NCBI RefSeq assembly: GCF_027943255.1
Contig: NC_072893.1
Location: 25,566,001-25,630,000, forward strand
Reading direction: 5' to 3'
Length of the DNA stretch: 64,000 nt
Origin: Anastrepha obliqua
Lineage: Eukaryota; Arthropoda; Insecta; Diptera; Tephritidae
In this document: positions 1-10,797 of the stretch, piece after piece
Position numbering within the stretch: the first letter of the stretch is position 1
How the letters are laid out: each line of letters begins with the position of its first letter
The notes under the pieces: model-generated
Told to the model about the DNA's origin: nothing
Seen by the model: the letters and a program-made list of their open reading frames with translations, nothing else
Databases searched by the model: none
Translations under genes and position numbers: made by a program

Positions 1-735
1 CACATACATACATACATACGTATAAGTACATTCCAGAGCAACTACAACAAAACAATGACTAAAAATATATTTTTGATATTTGTTAAGAGCGTAAAGCATA
101 GAATTAATGGGTAAACAATACTAGCAGCAATTTTGATTCTGATGACGCTTTTGGGCACAAAATTCAGCACATTGAGATTTCATATGCAAAAAAGTGATAA
201 ATTTTTTAAATATACACATAAACATTTTGTATTTCGTAAGCTTTTTCCCCCCTTTTCCATACCTATTTCATTAACAAAAAAACACTTCTCTGCTTTTCTT
301 TTACAAAAATTGTATAAAATCACAAAATTTACAATACAATGAATTCGCGAAACTGCTTCCTGTAGTTTATTGAAACACTCACGCTAAATTATATACAATC
401 GCGCACGAGGTGTACAATTGAACTGATCGTAGAGCAGCAAGCTGCTAAACATCGCACCAGCTTACTTAGCTCACCAACCAGCTCGATATACGAGCACTTC
501 CTCATGTAGACATCGGACCAAAAAGCAACTAGATAAATATCTAATGATCGTACAACAATAAACAGCGCGAAAAAATGGGTGAGCGCATGCGATGGATTAT
601 GGAGAACTTGGTGCTTGGTGAAGAGAGCACGTCCGGCCCTCACTGCTGCAGCGCACGAAAAGGTGGTGAAGCTGCTGCTTAAACCTCTTTAGCTATAATT
701 TCGATTTCATTATATGTACTTGTATGTATGTACTA
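1..735. other. Unique AT-rich sequence, no recognised gene
   Basis: Begins with an imperfect CATA microsatellite (1-20). A more GC-rich patch at about 390-690 is open on both strands. On the plus strand it holds a 35-codon ORF (575-682) in which GTGAGC directly follows ATGG, which could be read as a donor site. I cannot assign a function and see no repeat signature here. Confidence 0.4.
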
Positions 736-1648
736 CTGTGTCCAAAAAATAAGGTGACATTTGATTTTAAACTGCGCGCTTTGAAGGATTAGGAGAATTC
801 TTTTTTTTTTTAGGTTGGTAGTACTGTGAGTGACATCTATGTCAAATTTCATGTGAAATATTCATTTACTGTTTGATACGCGTCGTTTTGTGAGCTGCTA
901 AAAGTGAGTTTCTCGTTTTTTGCAATGTCGAAATTTGTTGAGCAAAGAATTTGCATTAAATTTTGTTTGCGGAATCAATTTTCGGATACGTTGAGGATGG
1001 TGCAGAAAGCCTTTGGTGATGAGGCTATGTCTAAAAAAAATGTTTACAAGTGGTATAGTGAGTTCCAAGCCGGTCGTGAACGTGTCGAAGACGAAGAGCG
1101 TCCTGGGCGACCATCAACCTCAACTGACGAAGCTCACGTCCAACAAATCAAAGATTTGGTGTTGAAAAACCGTCGATTAACGATTAGAGACCTTGCTGAT
1201 GATGTTGGCATATCGAAAGGCTCAGTCAATACCATTTTGAAGGATGTTTTGGGCCTCAAGCGCGTCAAATCTCGACTGGTACCGAAAACATTGAATTTTT
1301 TGGACTCGTAATTCGTGATCATTTCATCAAAAACTCAACCCATATCGTTCCGCAACCACCGTATTCACCTGATCTGGCACCGTGCGTCTTCTGGCTGTTC
1401 AGCAGGCTCAAAAGACCGCTCCGGGGACACCGTTTTGACACGATAGAGGAGATTCAAGCCGCAACGAAGACGGAACTGAAGGCCATCCCGGAAAGTGACT
1501 ACAACCAGTGTTTCGAAAATTGGAAAAAACGTTGGCATAAGTGCATTGTGTCGGGAGGGGATTACTTTGAAGGGGATGAAATTGATTTGGAAGAATAAAT
1601 AAAGAATTTTCAAAATAAATACAATGTCACCTTATTTTTTGGACACAG
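736..1648 (+). mobile_element. Internally deleted mariner element
   Basis: Exact 27-bp inverted repeats (starting CTGTGTCCAAAAAATAAGG inside flanking TA) bound a 913-bp element with a TA target duplication. The ORF from 904 (135 aa; the real start is probably the later Met at 925) carries the N-terminal helix-turn-helix of a mariner transposase, including [20 protein letters not shown] and [19 protein letters not shown]. After residue ~130 the reading jumps to the C-terminal part (about 1311-1598), which contains the PPYSPDLAP block. The region carrying the first two catalytic aspartates is deleted, and the third Asp site reads Val (PCVFWLF). This copy cannot make active transposase. Its intact TIRs mean it could still have been moved in trans. 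Confidence 0.93.
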
Positions 1649-2359
1649 TAGTAAGTATGCACTACAAACTTATGTAGTTATGCGTGACATATATATGTGC
1701 GTTCGTATGTATGTCAATGGTTAATAAATTACCCAACGGCGTCATCATTGCAGAGAGTCAAAAAGTCTTCGCTGTCTCATTTGCGCTTACCCTTTCATTA
1801 TGTCAAACGTTTGGGCAAGTAGTTACCGGCATATTGCAGTCACGTTTAAACTATGCAGGCATTTATGTAGATATGTACAACAACAACATGCATAGATATA
1901 TGTACATACATATGTAAGTATGCATGCAGCTTTACACAGCGAAAGCTAGAAACTAAGCGCTTCAAATTATTTGGATGCAGTTTTAGAAAATCAAAGCGCA
2001 TGGGGTTATAAAAAAAAAAAAAAAAAAAAAAAATGCGCATTAAAGGGTGTTTCAAAGTGAGCTGAACTTTTAAATTTCTTTGTTCTTGTTTGTTTTTGTG
2101 GTTCATATAGACTAATAAAGATTAATGCGTGAAGATTTATATTGAAAAATTGTTATAAAGTACAGAAAGCTCTACAGAGTTTACAGCACCGGGTGGTCCA
2201 TTTTGCATTCAGAATTTAATTTAATTCGGCTATAACTAAAAGACGTACGAATATTTTATAATGAATGTTTTTTTTTTTAATTTTTGAAGAAGTAAATCTT
2301 GTAAATCTGAAAATATTTCAATATAGACATCAAAGAAAAATTCTCTAAAAATATTTTAA
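1649..2359. other. AT-rich spacer with short simple repeats
   Basis: Holds GTAT-type microsatellite tracts near 1700 and 1880-1920 and a ~24-bp poly(A) at 2010-2033. No coding or structural signal was found. Confidence 0.4.
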
Positions 2360-2425
2360 GGGATTATATACCTTGTGAGCCCGAAAAAATGGACGATTGT
2401 ATACTCCCGAGTGGAGTGAACAAGG
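2360..2425 (+). mobile_element. Partial end of the TTAA-MITE family
   Basis: A TTAA (2356-2359) is followed by GGGATTATATACCTTGTGAG, nearly the same as the left terminus of the MITE at 2770. The similarity stops within a few tens of bases and no matching right terminus is visible, so this is a solo or truncated end. Confidence 0.55.
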
Positions 2426-2509
2426 AAAAAAAAAGAAAATTATTTATTTGTATTTTTTTTTTTAATTTTGGTGAGTGTCATTCATATATTCCCTATGTTT
2501 TGACTGTTG

Positions 2510-2765
2510 TGCGTCAAGCGAAACACTGCACCACAGAGCAACGAAAGCAGATACTGAAATTGAGAGTAGGTGGAAGATCTTAAACAGAAATACCGAATAT
2601 TCTTTCAAGCTCAGCAAAAATGATTACAAATGCATCCGAATTTGTGGAAAATTCGGAAAAAAGAAGAAGAAACGGAAAAACTTCCCGGCAAGACGATCAC
2701 AAAATTTTAAGGTGCTTTAGAGAGAATTCCCTAAAGTCAGCCATACAAATTAAAAAGAGGTGAAC
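2510..2765 (+). pseudogene. Tc1-like transposase N-terminal fragment
   Basis: Reading across frames gives a Tc1-type DNA-binding head: TTEQRKQILKLRVGGRS, then a serine/lysine-rich second helix-turn-helix (KLSKND, GKFGKKKKKRK in another frame), then SLKSAIQIKK. Stops and frameshifts are present and the catalytic domain is absent. It ends at the TTAA where the MITE at 2770 inserted, so the Tc1 relict is older than the MITE. Confidence 0.6.
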
Positions 2766-2769
2766 TTAA

Positions 2770-3522
2770 GGGGTTATATACCTTGTGAGCCCGAAAAAAT
2801 GGACGGTTATCATAATTTTTTTTAAATATGTTTTAGAACTTTTATTCAAATGAGGCACATATCATACTGAAGGGTAACTCTCGAAGAATTGGTGTTTTTA
2901 TTTTAAAAAATGTTATTATTTATTGCTGACATCGCCCCTCCCCCGAAACGCCGTTTTTTAGAAGAGGCTTGCGGTGATTACGGTAGCGCATGAGCAGCTC
3001 AACTGAATTAAAAAAAAATTAAATGATTATTGTAGAAAATGTGTTTTAGTGAATCTGAACGGTTTATTTAGCCAAAAAAAAATTTGTCTCGATATGAAAA
3101 TCGCTTTGCACCAAAAACAAAAAAAACATTTTTGAAGGGTTGAAAAATGAAAAAAAATTAATTCAAGCGAACTATGCAAATATTTATAAAAAGTGAACCG
3201 TTCAGATTCACGAGGTTGTAGCTTCGAATAATTAAAAAAAAAAGTGTATTCAAATCGGTCAAATATCATGGTTTTTGATAAATAATGATCACCGCGATGG
3301 TAATTTTGAAAAAACACGACTTCGAGATATTCGCTTCTAAAGATTTGCGTGCACTTCATTTATGAATAATTTTTATTCAGGTCGCGCGCTTCCACGGTCT
3401 GTAACTTTCGTTCTAGTGCTCCGATCTTTATGATTTTTTGAATTTATGTTTTTAAGATGATGTTCTTTTAGATATGCCATAAAAAAATTCGATTTTTTAG
3501 TCCAACTCAAGGTGTATACCCC
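2770..3522. mobile_element. TTAA-flanked MITE, about 753 bp
   Basis: Flanked by TTAA at 2766-2769 and 3523-3526. The terminal inverted repeats are imperfect: left GGGGTTATATACCTTG, right (reverse complement) GGGGTATACACCTTG. The interior is noncoding and AT-rich. The TTAA target and G-run termini fit a piggyBac- or Kolobok-like MITE; no transposase is present to decide. Confidence 0.75.
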
Positions 3523-3539
3523 TTAATTCAGGAAATGCA

Positions 3540-3838
3540 GCCGCCTTAGCGGAATGGGTTGGTGCGTGACTACCATTACTACTATTCGAGAGTGTGTAGA
3601 TTCGAACATTAACTAGAAAAAGTTTTTGATAATAGTGGTAGCTCTTCGGCAGGCAAACCTCCGAGTGTATTTCTGCCATGAAAAAGCTCCTCATAAAAAC
3701 TATTTGCTGTTCTGTGTCGGATTAAAACTGTAAAAAAACTCCCTGTGAGGAACAACATCAAGACGCACACCGCAAATAGGAGGAAGCCGACTAAACACCT
3801 AACAGAAGTGTATGCGTCAATTATTTATTTATTTTTTT
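3540..3838 (+). mobile_element. tRNA-derived SINE, copy 1
   Basis: Starts with a degenerate tRNA-like head (GCCTTAGCGGAATGGGTTGG resembles an A box; GATTCGAACATT a weak B box). A conserved body follows, including CCTCCGAGTGTATTTCTGCC and the AAAAGCTCCTCATAAAAA segment, and it ends in an ATTTATTT tail. It matches copies at 13.7, 34.7, 56.0 and 63.9 kb. Lesions in both Pol III boxes suggest an old copy. Confidence 0.8.
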
Positions 3839-4239
3839 AAATTTGTAACAAAGCCAAAAAATCGATAAGTAAAAATAATAAATTCCAAATACTAATTGGA
3901 TAACCCTGTACTAAACTTAAAATATGCATGACTAATTATTCGAAATGTCCACCCTTTACACACATAGGCATAGGGCTTTGGCGAGCAACTTTTATTATTT
4001 ATAAACAGAGAGTCAAATGACGAGTTTCCCCTTTTAGGCATAAGCGGAACTCTTGCTAAAGATGCAATCCGTACACTTATCAACTTGAATTTGAGGCTCA
4101 AACAACAAAATTCGTAGAGTCTCGAAATCAATTTTGGGGATTTCCCGCATTCTTCTTCGATTTGGCACATCATTGCCAGAGATTTTAAGGCTATGAAAAC
4201 TAAACAAGTATGGAAAGACGAACAGCTACCCTGAGTTTA
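3839..4239. other. Unassigned sequence
   Basis: Minus-strand reading is open for 93 codons (3892-4173) but shows no recognisable domain. It may be an eroded TE. Confidence 0.3.
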
Positions 4240-4243
4240 TTAA

Positions 4244-4919
4244 GGCGTTAGAATTTTAAAAAATTTGACTTTTTTTAGGATTTTCTTAAAGTATAATATA
4301 TTAAAAATTTTGTGTGAAAATTTGAGGTGAATCCGACAAATACTTTTCGAGTTATTCAACAATTAACAAAGGGCGCTCGGACAAAAGCAAACAAAAACTT
4401 AAAAGGCGTTTTTCTCAAAACTATGTTTTTTTAACTGATTGGCAGATTTCAATAAAATGTATACTGCTTTTGAAAAACATAAAAAACTCGTGCCTAATCG
4501 AAGAATTATTTTTTCAAAATCTCGATTTTTTTAAACAATTAACTGTCGGTTTTTTTGTTTCTGGAACATCTGAAGAATATTTCCTGAGGCCGCCACATTG
4601 TTAATTTTGAAAAAAAGTTTCGATCAGGCACAAGATTATCTATTCATAAAACTAATTTCTCTTGTCCGATTGATTTTAGGTGAATTTCCAAGGACTTGTG
4701 ATGATCACCGCAAGGGTCTTTTGGAGGAACGCAGGCACTGAACAGCAAATAACTTTTACAATTATAATTTTTTTTTTGTTGAAATTTTGTTAAAATCAAG
4801 TCGAATTATGATGTATTAATGCTATGTTTTTATTTTTGTAAAATAAAGCAATTGACTAGCAAAAAAAAAAAATTATTCAAAATCATCATTTTTTCGGCCC
4901 TCTGACTACCCCTAATCCC
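4244..4919. mobile_element. Candidate second TTAA-flanked MITE
   Basis: TTAA at 4240-4243 and 4920-4923. Termini are weakly inverted (left GGCGTTAG, right reverse complement GGGATTAG). The interior has AT-rich noncoding sequence like the MITE at 2770, including runs with a TCGATTTTT core. Support is weaker than for the copies at 2770 and 15038 because the TIR match is short. Confidence 0.5.
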
Positions 4920-4923
4920 TTAA

Positions 4924-5379
4924 TGCTGGAATAATTTACACTTGAGTTCAAAATAATAGATGTGTGATATGATGGGAAGTTTTGATCAAAGATTTTTTAT
5001 ATTTTATATTTAATTTAAAGAATTTAATTTATTTTCAATTTAATTTAAATTTTTTTATTTATAATTTAATTTAATTTTTTTTATTTTTAATTTAATTTAA
5101 ATTTATTTAAAATATTTTTTTTTATAAAAAATTACCTTAATTCTACAATAAAAACCGCAAACTTTGTAAAATAAAAAACCACTAATTTTCATCAACATTT
5201 CCAGCTTTTTTTTTCAGATTTGTAAAAACAAATTTCGGATATGAGAACATTTTTTAGTGATTTTTGATACAATTTTTCGCAGAGTTGGACACTTTATTCC
5301 ATATAAGAAAATATCGAGCATGGAATAAAAAGCCTAACTCCACCTGCAAGAAAAATGATCGCAAACCATAATGAAAGTA
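4924..5379. other. AT-rich spacer
   Basis: Contains an AATTTAATTT-type low-complexity tract (5010-5115). No gene was seen. Confidence 0.4.
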
Positions 5380-6410
5380 CAGTGAGTCAAGAAAGTATTG
5401 GCACACACGAAAAATCAAATCAAAGTTCTCAGTGCTATAACTTTTCTTCTAATGAAAATATTAAAATATAGAAAACGGCATTTTCTAAATGTATTTATTT
5501 ATTACGTATCTGAACAAAAAAAAATTAGTATCAACATAGGTTTACAAGCTCAAACTTGAAAGGTAAAATAAGGCATAAATTCACACCCAAAAAGTTTTGG
5601 CGCATCTTTATGTTAGCTAATGCTTTTGGCGTCGTAACGGTAAACTCCCGTTACTTTCACTCTTGCTTTTTACTTATTCGTACGTTTTAGGATTTTTATA
5701 TGTTCGCAATCACTTTTGATCGCGATTTCAACGGACATAGACCAAAATGGGCAGTGGTGCTGAAATTTCCCTAGAACTACGTCAATTAATGACAAAACTG
5801 TATTTTGGAAAGAAATCCTATCGCAAAATTGGTAAACTTGTCGGTAAAATTGGTATCATGGTCCAGCCTTCGAAACATCGTTAAGCATTATTGAAATACT
5901 GGCAAAAAAGCTCCGGAGAGCAGATCTGGTCTCCCAAAAAAATTAACCGAACGACAGGAGCGAATTATAGTCTCCACGGTGGCACAAAATCCAAAAACTT
6001 CGGCTGTCAAATTGTGCGGGACCCTGCAAAATTCATTTGAAAGCAATTTCAACCCCCAAACTGTTCGGAATACCGTATATAAGGCTGGGTATCATGGCCG
6101 AGTTCTTTGACGCAAACCCTTCATTTCGAAGGTAAATAAGAAAAAGCAGCCAGAATTTGCTAAACAACATTTAAACAAGCCCGACGCTTTGTGGAACACC
6201 ATCATATTTAGTGATGAATCAAAATTCAATTTATTCGGGTCAGATGGATGACAAAGGATTTGACGAAAGCCGAATAAAGAGCTTTAGGAGAACAACCTGC
6301 TCACAGTAGTTAAACACGGTGGACGAAATGTGATGGTTTGGAAGTGTTTCGCGGCATCTGGTGTCGGAAAGCTCGCGTTCATAGATGTTACAATGGATAG
6401 GCATGTGTGG
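5380..6410 (+). pseudogene. Tc1-like element with decayed transposase
   Basis: Begins at a TA (5378-5379) with CAGTGAGTCAAGAAAGTATT, a Tc1-type terminus. From about 5746 the plus strand reads as a Tc1 transposase: HTH around QLMTKLYFGKKSYRKIGKLV, the GLPKKLTERQERIIV linker, then IIFSDESKFNLFGSDG with the first catalytic Asp, and GGRNVMVWKCFAASGVG. Several stops and at least two frame changes disable it. The second and third catalytic positions and the right terminus are missing; the sequence passes into an RTE tail at about 6411. Confidence 0.85.
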
Positions 6411-7545
6411 ATAAGGACTTGGCTTCACTTGGAGTGTTCAACTGGCGCCGATTAGCACGACAAAGAAACTACTGGCGGACTTTGTTAAACTGGGCCAAAA
6501 TCACTTAGGTATATACAGTTAGAAGGCCGAAAAAAGTGAATTTTCTAGAATTTTTTCTGAGAAAACTTTCAAATTTCTTAATCTACCATATTTCTATTTT
6601 ATTTTTTAACTTTACTTTACTTCAAGACTTAGCATTTTAGTAAAAATATTTATTTGGAAAGGAGCTACAGTTGATCTGCGGGAGCTCCTCTTAAAAAAGA
6701 CGTTTTGCGGTGACCTCTATATCTCAGAACTGGATCCTCTGGAATTAAAAAACCAACAAACGAATATCTGACAAGCTACTTTCACTAAGCAGAGTAGATC
6801 TGCGTCTTTTAACAGGATATCTTACACGTCACTGTAGCCTGAGGTATCATCTAAATAATATCTGAGACCAATGTCTGCCGCTTTTGCGAAATGGACATAG
6901 AAAGCACAGAATACAGACGGAGACTTCATCACCTTGGTGGTATCGTAGTATCTCCATGCAATCTTTGGAACAACAAACCCAAAATTGTGCTAAAATTTTT
7001 AAAAAGCCTAAAACTCTAGGGCTACGAAAATAGACCTTTCACAATAGATCGGCTCTGGTCGCAGTGCGTAATGGCCTTCTAATAATAATAATAATTACTA
7101 AAAAATATATTTCAGAAGCTGGTGTTAAAATTCGAGACTAATCGGTTTAGCCATTTTCAAGTAATGTTGGCCACCGACTTTGAAAAAAGTATTTTGAGAA
7201 AAACGCGTTTAAAGTTTGAAAAGCACTTTACATGGGATACAATTTTGTTTTTTAACTTATTTATTAACTTCTTGTAACTCGAGCTGTTGTTGTCTGCGGC
7301 CCCTTCTCCCGTCTCGGGTGCTCCCACGAGCTCTGCCGCTCCGGCCTGGTGCTTTCAAGCACTCTGAAACGCCTTTTCAAATTTTCGTGTAAATTCGAAA
7401 ATATTCACCGGAACGGTATTAAATTTTCTGTGTGTATTCTTAAATATATGTATGTATATTAAGAAAAAAATAAATTAAAAAAATCGATTTTCTGAAAATT
7501 CTAACTGTATATAACCCACAAAAGCGGTTACCATGTCAATCAAGA
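6411..7545 (+). mobile_element. RTE 3'-end fragment split by a TIR element
   Basis: 6411-6508 matches the last ~100 bp of the RTE at 47198-50469 (GACTTGGCTTCACTTGG, then the TGGCGCCGATTAGCAC block). 7517-7545 continues that 3' end (AAAGCGGTTACC, then GTCAATCAAGAAGAAAAAG). A ~1-kb insertion lies between. This is a 5'-truncated RTE insertion that was hit later. Confidence 0.75.
6509..7516. mobile_element. TIR element carrying a LINE fragment
   Basis: Terminal inverted repeats: GGTATATACAGTTAGAA on the left, and the reverse complement of the right end reads GGTTATATACAGTTAGAA. Length is about 1.0 kb. Inside, 6750-7020 reads as a decayed LINE C-terminus (DLRLLTGYLTRHCSLRYHL across frames), and a GC-rich block lies at 7295-7375. 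It encodes no transposase. The flanking duplication is unclear. Confidence 0.6.
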
Positions 7546-8260
7546 AGAAAAAGATCAATGAGTGATACCGAGCCAAGTTGCGACGGACATTTGAGTGATG
7601 TCACATTTCTTACCAAATGGCATGCCAGGGTCTTTCAAACAAGAAAAGAACTCGAAACTAGTTTTATCCCATTGCGATCCGCTCTTTTTGGACAACCCTA
7701 TACAAACCGTATGCAAACAATATATCAATAATTATTATAGTTATTAACATTGACGTATCTAATTAACATAACCAAATAATAAAAACATTTGACGAGTAAA
7801 CCTTTCCAAAAAAGTTGTGAGCGCAGCCTTTTTTTATGGAAACTTGATTCGTTTGGGCTTTCGGTTTTTGTTTTTATTTTATTCGCTGGCTTTTTATTGA
7901 GTCTCTACTTAATTGCTATTCATTGGAAGCGTTAAATATGATTAAAGGCTAGCTGTTCAACTGACAGCTGTCAATACGTTCAAGTACTTAGTAAAGAGAA
8001 AGCAGCGGAATATGACAAAAGGAGCTCGCACGAATGAACTGGAATGTTATGTGACTCAACGGCCGTTGTGGCCCAGTGACTAGGAAACAAAACAATATGA
8101 AAAGTATCGCGCAGATGATAACTTTTACGTGGCTAAATTTGACAGCTGCCGCATTTGGTATGAGTTGCTTGTTGCTAAGCCTACCAAAGCAGGTCGCAAA
8201 TTAGGAGGGTAACAAAAGTTATGTACCAGTGGGTATCTGTACAACGAATAACGATAAATC
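7546..8260. other. Unassigned sequence
   Basis: No ORF with a recognisable domain and no inverted-repeat structure was identified. It separates the RTE tail from the rRNA fragment. Confidence 0.3.
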
Positions 8261-8297
8261 GATTGTCAAAATTGAGTATAGGGGCGAAAGACCAATA

Positions 8298-8346
<49 letters not shown>

Positions 8347-8508
8347 TGCATTTCAAATTTATGTAAAATAATCTGATCTGGTAAAGCGAATAATTAGAGG
8401 CCTTAGGGTCGAAACGATTTTAACCTATTCTCAAACTTTAAATTGATACGAAGGTTGAGGTTGGGATATAATGTGCCCAGTGGGCCACTTTTGGTAAGCA
8501 GAACTGGC

Positions 8509-8539
<31 letters not shown>

Positions 8540-8551
8540 TGCCTAACATTA
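8261..8551 (+). pseudogene. Displaced 28S rRNA gene fragment
   Basis: The segment contains several of the most conserved stretches of eukaryotic large-subunit rRNA in order: ATTGAGTATAGGGGCGAAAG, CATCTAGTAGCTGGTTCCCT, GAGGCCTTAGGGTCGAAACG, then the AATGTGCCCAGTGGGCC block and GTAATGTTACGGTGCC. A short internal stretch before the GATATAATG region looks deleted and there are scattered substitutions, so this is a non-functional copy. It is bordered by unrelated sequence and an A-rich tract, not by 18S, 5.8S or spacer sequence. R1/R2-style insertion sites lie in a different part of 28S, so this is not an R-element junction. Confidence 0.88.
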
Positions 8552-8559
8552 TTAATAAA

Positions 8560-8825
8560 TTTAATATATTATTATAAAATTTAAGAAAAAATAGTAAAGA
8601 AATTAAATTAAAAAAAAAAAAAAATAAAAATAAAAAAATTATTAAAATTAAAAAAAAAATAATAATAGGAATATAAAAACAAAAAAAAAATACAAATAAA
8701 AAAAAAATAAATAAAAAAGAACTAAAAATAAAAAAATAAATAAAAACTAATAATAAAGGTATAAAAAAATAATAATAAAAAAATATAAAAATCTATAAAA
8801 AAAAGAATAAAATTAAAAAAAAACG
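8560..8825. repeat. A-rich low-complexity tract
   Basis: Almost pure A/T on the plus strand, with AAATAAAAA-type runs. It is followed by a short non-simple motif (8843-8895) that recurs after the similar tract ending near 12300. Confidence 0.85.
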
Positions 8826-8905
8826 CCACCGAAACGGTTATAAATCTGTGTAGATTTGATTAAACAACTCAAGTCCACTAATAACTTTTTCACCGTAAGT
8901 TACTA

Positions 8906-10176
8906 TTGGGTTGTACGGAAGGAAATTGCCGATTTTTTAAAAGACAACATTTTCATTAAAACTTAGCATGAACTTTAATCAATTATATATTTTCCATTTT
9001 GTTCGATAACCTTTTGCCATCTTTCCGGCAAATTCATTATTCCGCGCTCATAGAACTTCTGGCCTTTATTTGCAAACAACTTAACCAAGTGCGATTTTAT
9101 AGCCTCGTCATTGCCGGAAGTTTTACCATTTAAGGAGTTCTGCAAAGACCGACACAAATAGTATTCCGACGGTGTAAGGTCAGGGCTATATGGTGGGTGC
9201 AACAAAAGTTCCCAGCCAAGCTCTCTCCGTTTTTGGCGAGTGACCAAAGATGTATGCGGTCTAGCGTTGTGCTGATGAAATATGACACCTTTCCTATTGA
9301 CCAATTCTGGCCGCTTCTGGTCAACCGCCTGCTTCAAACGGTCAAGTTGCTCACAGTAGAGGACCGAATTTAGGGCCTGGCCATAGTTGAGCAGCTCATA
9401 GTGGATAATTCCCTTGCAATCCCACCAAACACACCGCAAAACCTTCCTGGCGGTCAATCCGGGCTTGGCGATGGTTTGGGCCGGCTCGCCGCTTCTCGAC
9501 CACGATCTTTTTCACTTGGCGTTGTCGTAGCTCATCCACTTTTTATCGCCAGTCACCATCCGCTTCAAAAATGGGTCAAGTTCTTTTCGTTTTAGCAGAG
9601 AATCGCAAGCGTTGATTCGGTCCAAGATATTTTTTGCATCAACACGTGTGGCACCCAAACATCCAGCTTTGTTTGGAATCCAATCTTCTGCAAATGGTTC
9701 CAAACGGTTTTGTGGTCTACACCTAGTTCCTGACTAATCGAGCGAATACTCACATGCCGGTCTCTTTGGATAATTTCATTTCGATTTTATCAGTCTCTAC
9801 GACGATTGGCCTACCAGTACGGGGTGCATCTTCGACATCTACTACACCAGAACGAAATCGATCGAACCAACGCTGTGCTGTGCAAATCGTTACAGTATCA
9901 GGCCCATAAACTTCACAAATTTTTGTCGCCGGGTTCGTTGCATTTTTACCTTTAAGCTAGTAAAAACGTAAAATATGACGAATTTCTTGCTTGGTGGACT
10001 CCATCTTTGACGCGCTATAACTTAAGACTGAAACGTACGATCACAACAATGTCAAATAGACACTTGTATTACAGATTTTCGTCTTCAAATCGCCGTTTAG
10101 TGTGACCCGATGCAATAAGTACAACGCAAGATATGTTTAATTGACAAAATACGACATTACTTTCTCCCCAACCCAA
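8906..10176 (-). pseudogene. Full-length mariner, catalytically dead
   Basis: TA at 8904-8905 and 10177-10178. Imperfect ~30-bp TIRs start TTGGGTTG at both ends; length is 1271 bp, normal for mariner. The transposase reads on the minus strand from an ATG near 10003 (MESTKQEIRHILRFY) to the stop near 8975, with several stops and frameshifts. The first catalytic Asp is kept (TGDKKW, about 9560). At the second, HQDN is replaced by HQHN (Asp to His). At the third, the residue 35 positions on is Glu (PSEYYL). Two of three metal ligands are changed. It lies inside another mariner at 10179-10776. Confidence 0.9.
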
Positions 10177-10178
10177 TA

Positions 10179-10797
10179 CCACACCTTTCCAGTCCCACCA
10201 AACTGACGGCATCATCTTCTTTTGGTGAATATCAGCCTTTGAAGTGATTTGTGGCGCTTCATCATGCTTGGACCATGCTCGTTTTCGATTAACATTATTA
10301 TAAACAATCCATTTTTCATCACCAGTGATAATCCGCTTCAAAAACGGATCGACTTCATAGCGTTTAAGATGCATATCACAAGCGTTGATTCAGTTTGTTA
10401 AATGAATTTCTTTCAATTCAAGTGGTATCCAAATATCAAGCTTTTTTACCAGTCTAAGACTCTTGATATGCTCATAAACGGTTGACTTTGGTATATTTAA
10501 CTTCTTTCCAATCTCACGCAAAGTTACATGACGATCCGATTCGATTAAGGCCTTGATAACGTCTTCATCGATATCACTTGGCCGACCTGAACGTGGCTCA
10601 TCTCTGAGTGAAAAATCTCCAGAACGTAATTTGATAAACCAATTTCGACACTGTCTTTCGTTTAAGGCTTTATCACCATACAAATCACGCAACTTTTTAG
10701 CAACCTTCTCTGCGCTTTTTCCTTTATGGAAATAATAAAGTAATATATGACGGAAATGCTCTTCTGTGGGCTCCATATTAAAATTGACGCCAAGCAA
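10179..10797 (-). pseudogene. Second mariner transposase, C-terminus missing
   Basis: Minus-strand ORF whose likely start is the Met at 10776 (MEPTEEHFRHILLYYFHKG), giving a mariner HTH domain with the GDEPRSGRPS-like linker (LRDEPRSGRPSDIDED). After a frame change near 10385 it continues with DPFLKRIITGDEKWIVYNN (first catalytic Asp) and SVWWDWKGV. It stops at the TA where the 8906-10176 mariner is inserted. I do not find the C-terminal third on the far side of the younger element, so the older copy was probably already truncated. Confidence 0.85.

Noticed and set aside
133..342. 69-codon plus-strand ORF
   Set aside because: AT-rich, no domain, Phe/Lys-heavy composition expected by chance in this base composition.
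575..682. 35-codon ORF with GTGAGC after the ATGG
   Set aside because: Looks coding-like, but there is no partner exon, no domain, and the opposite strand is open over most of it.
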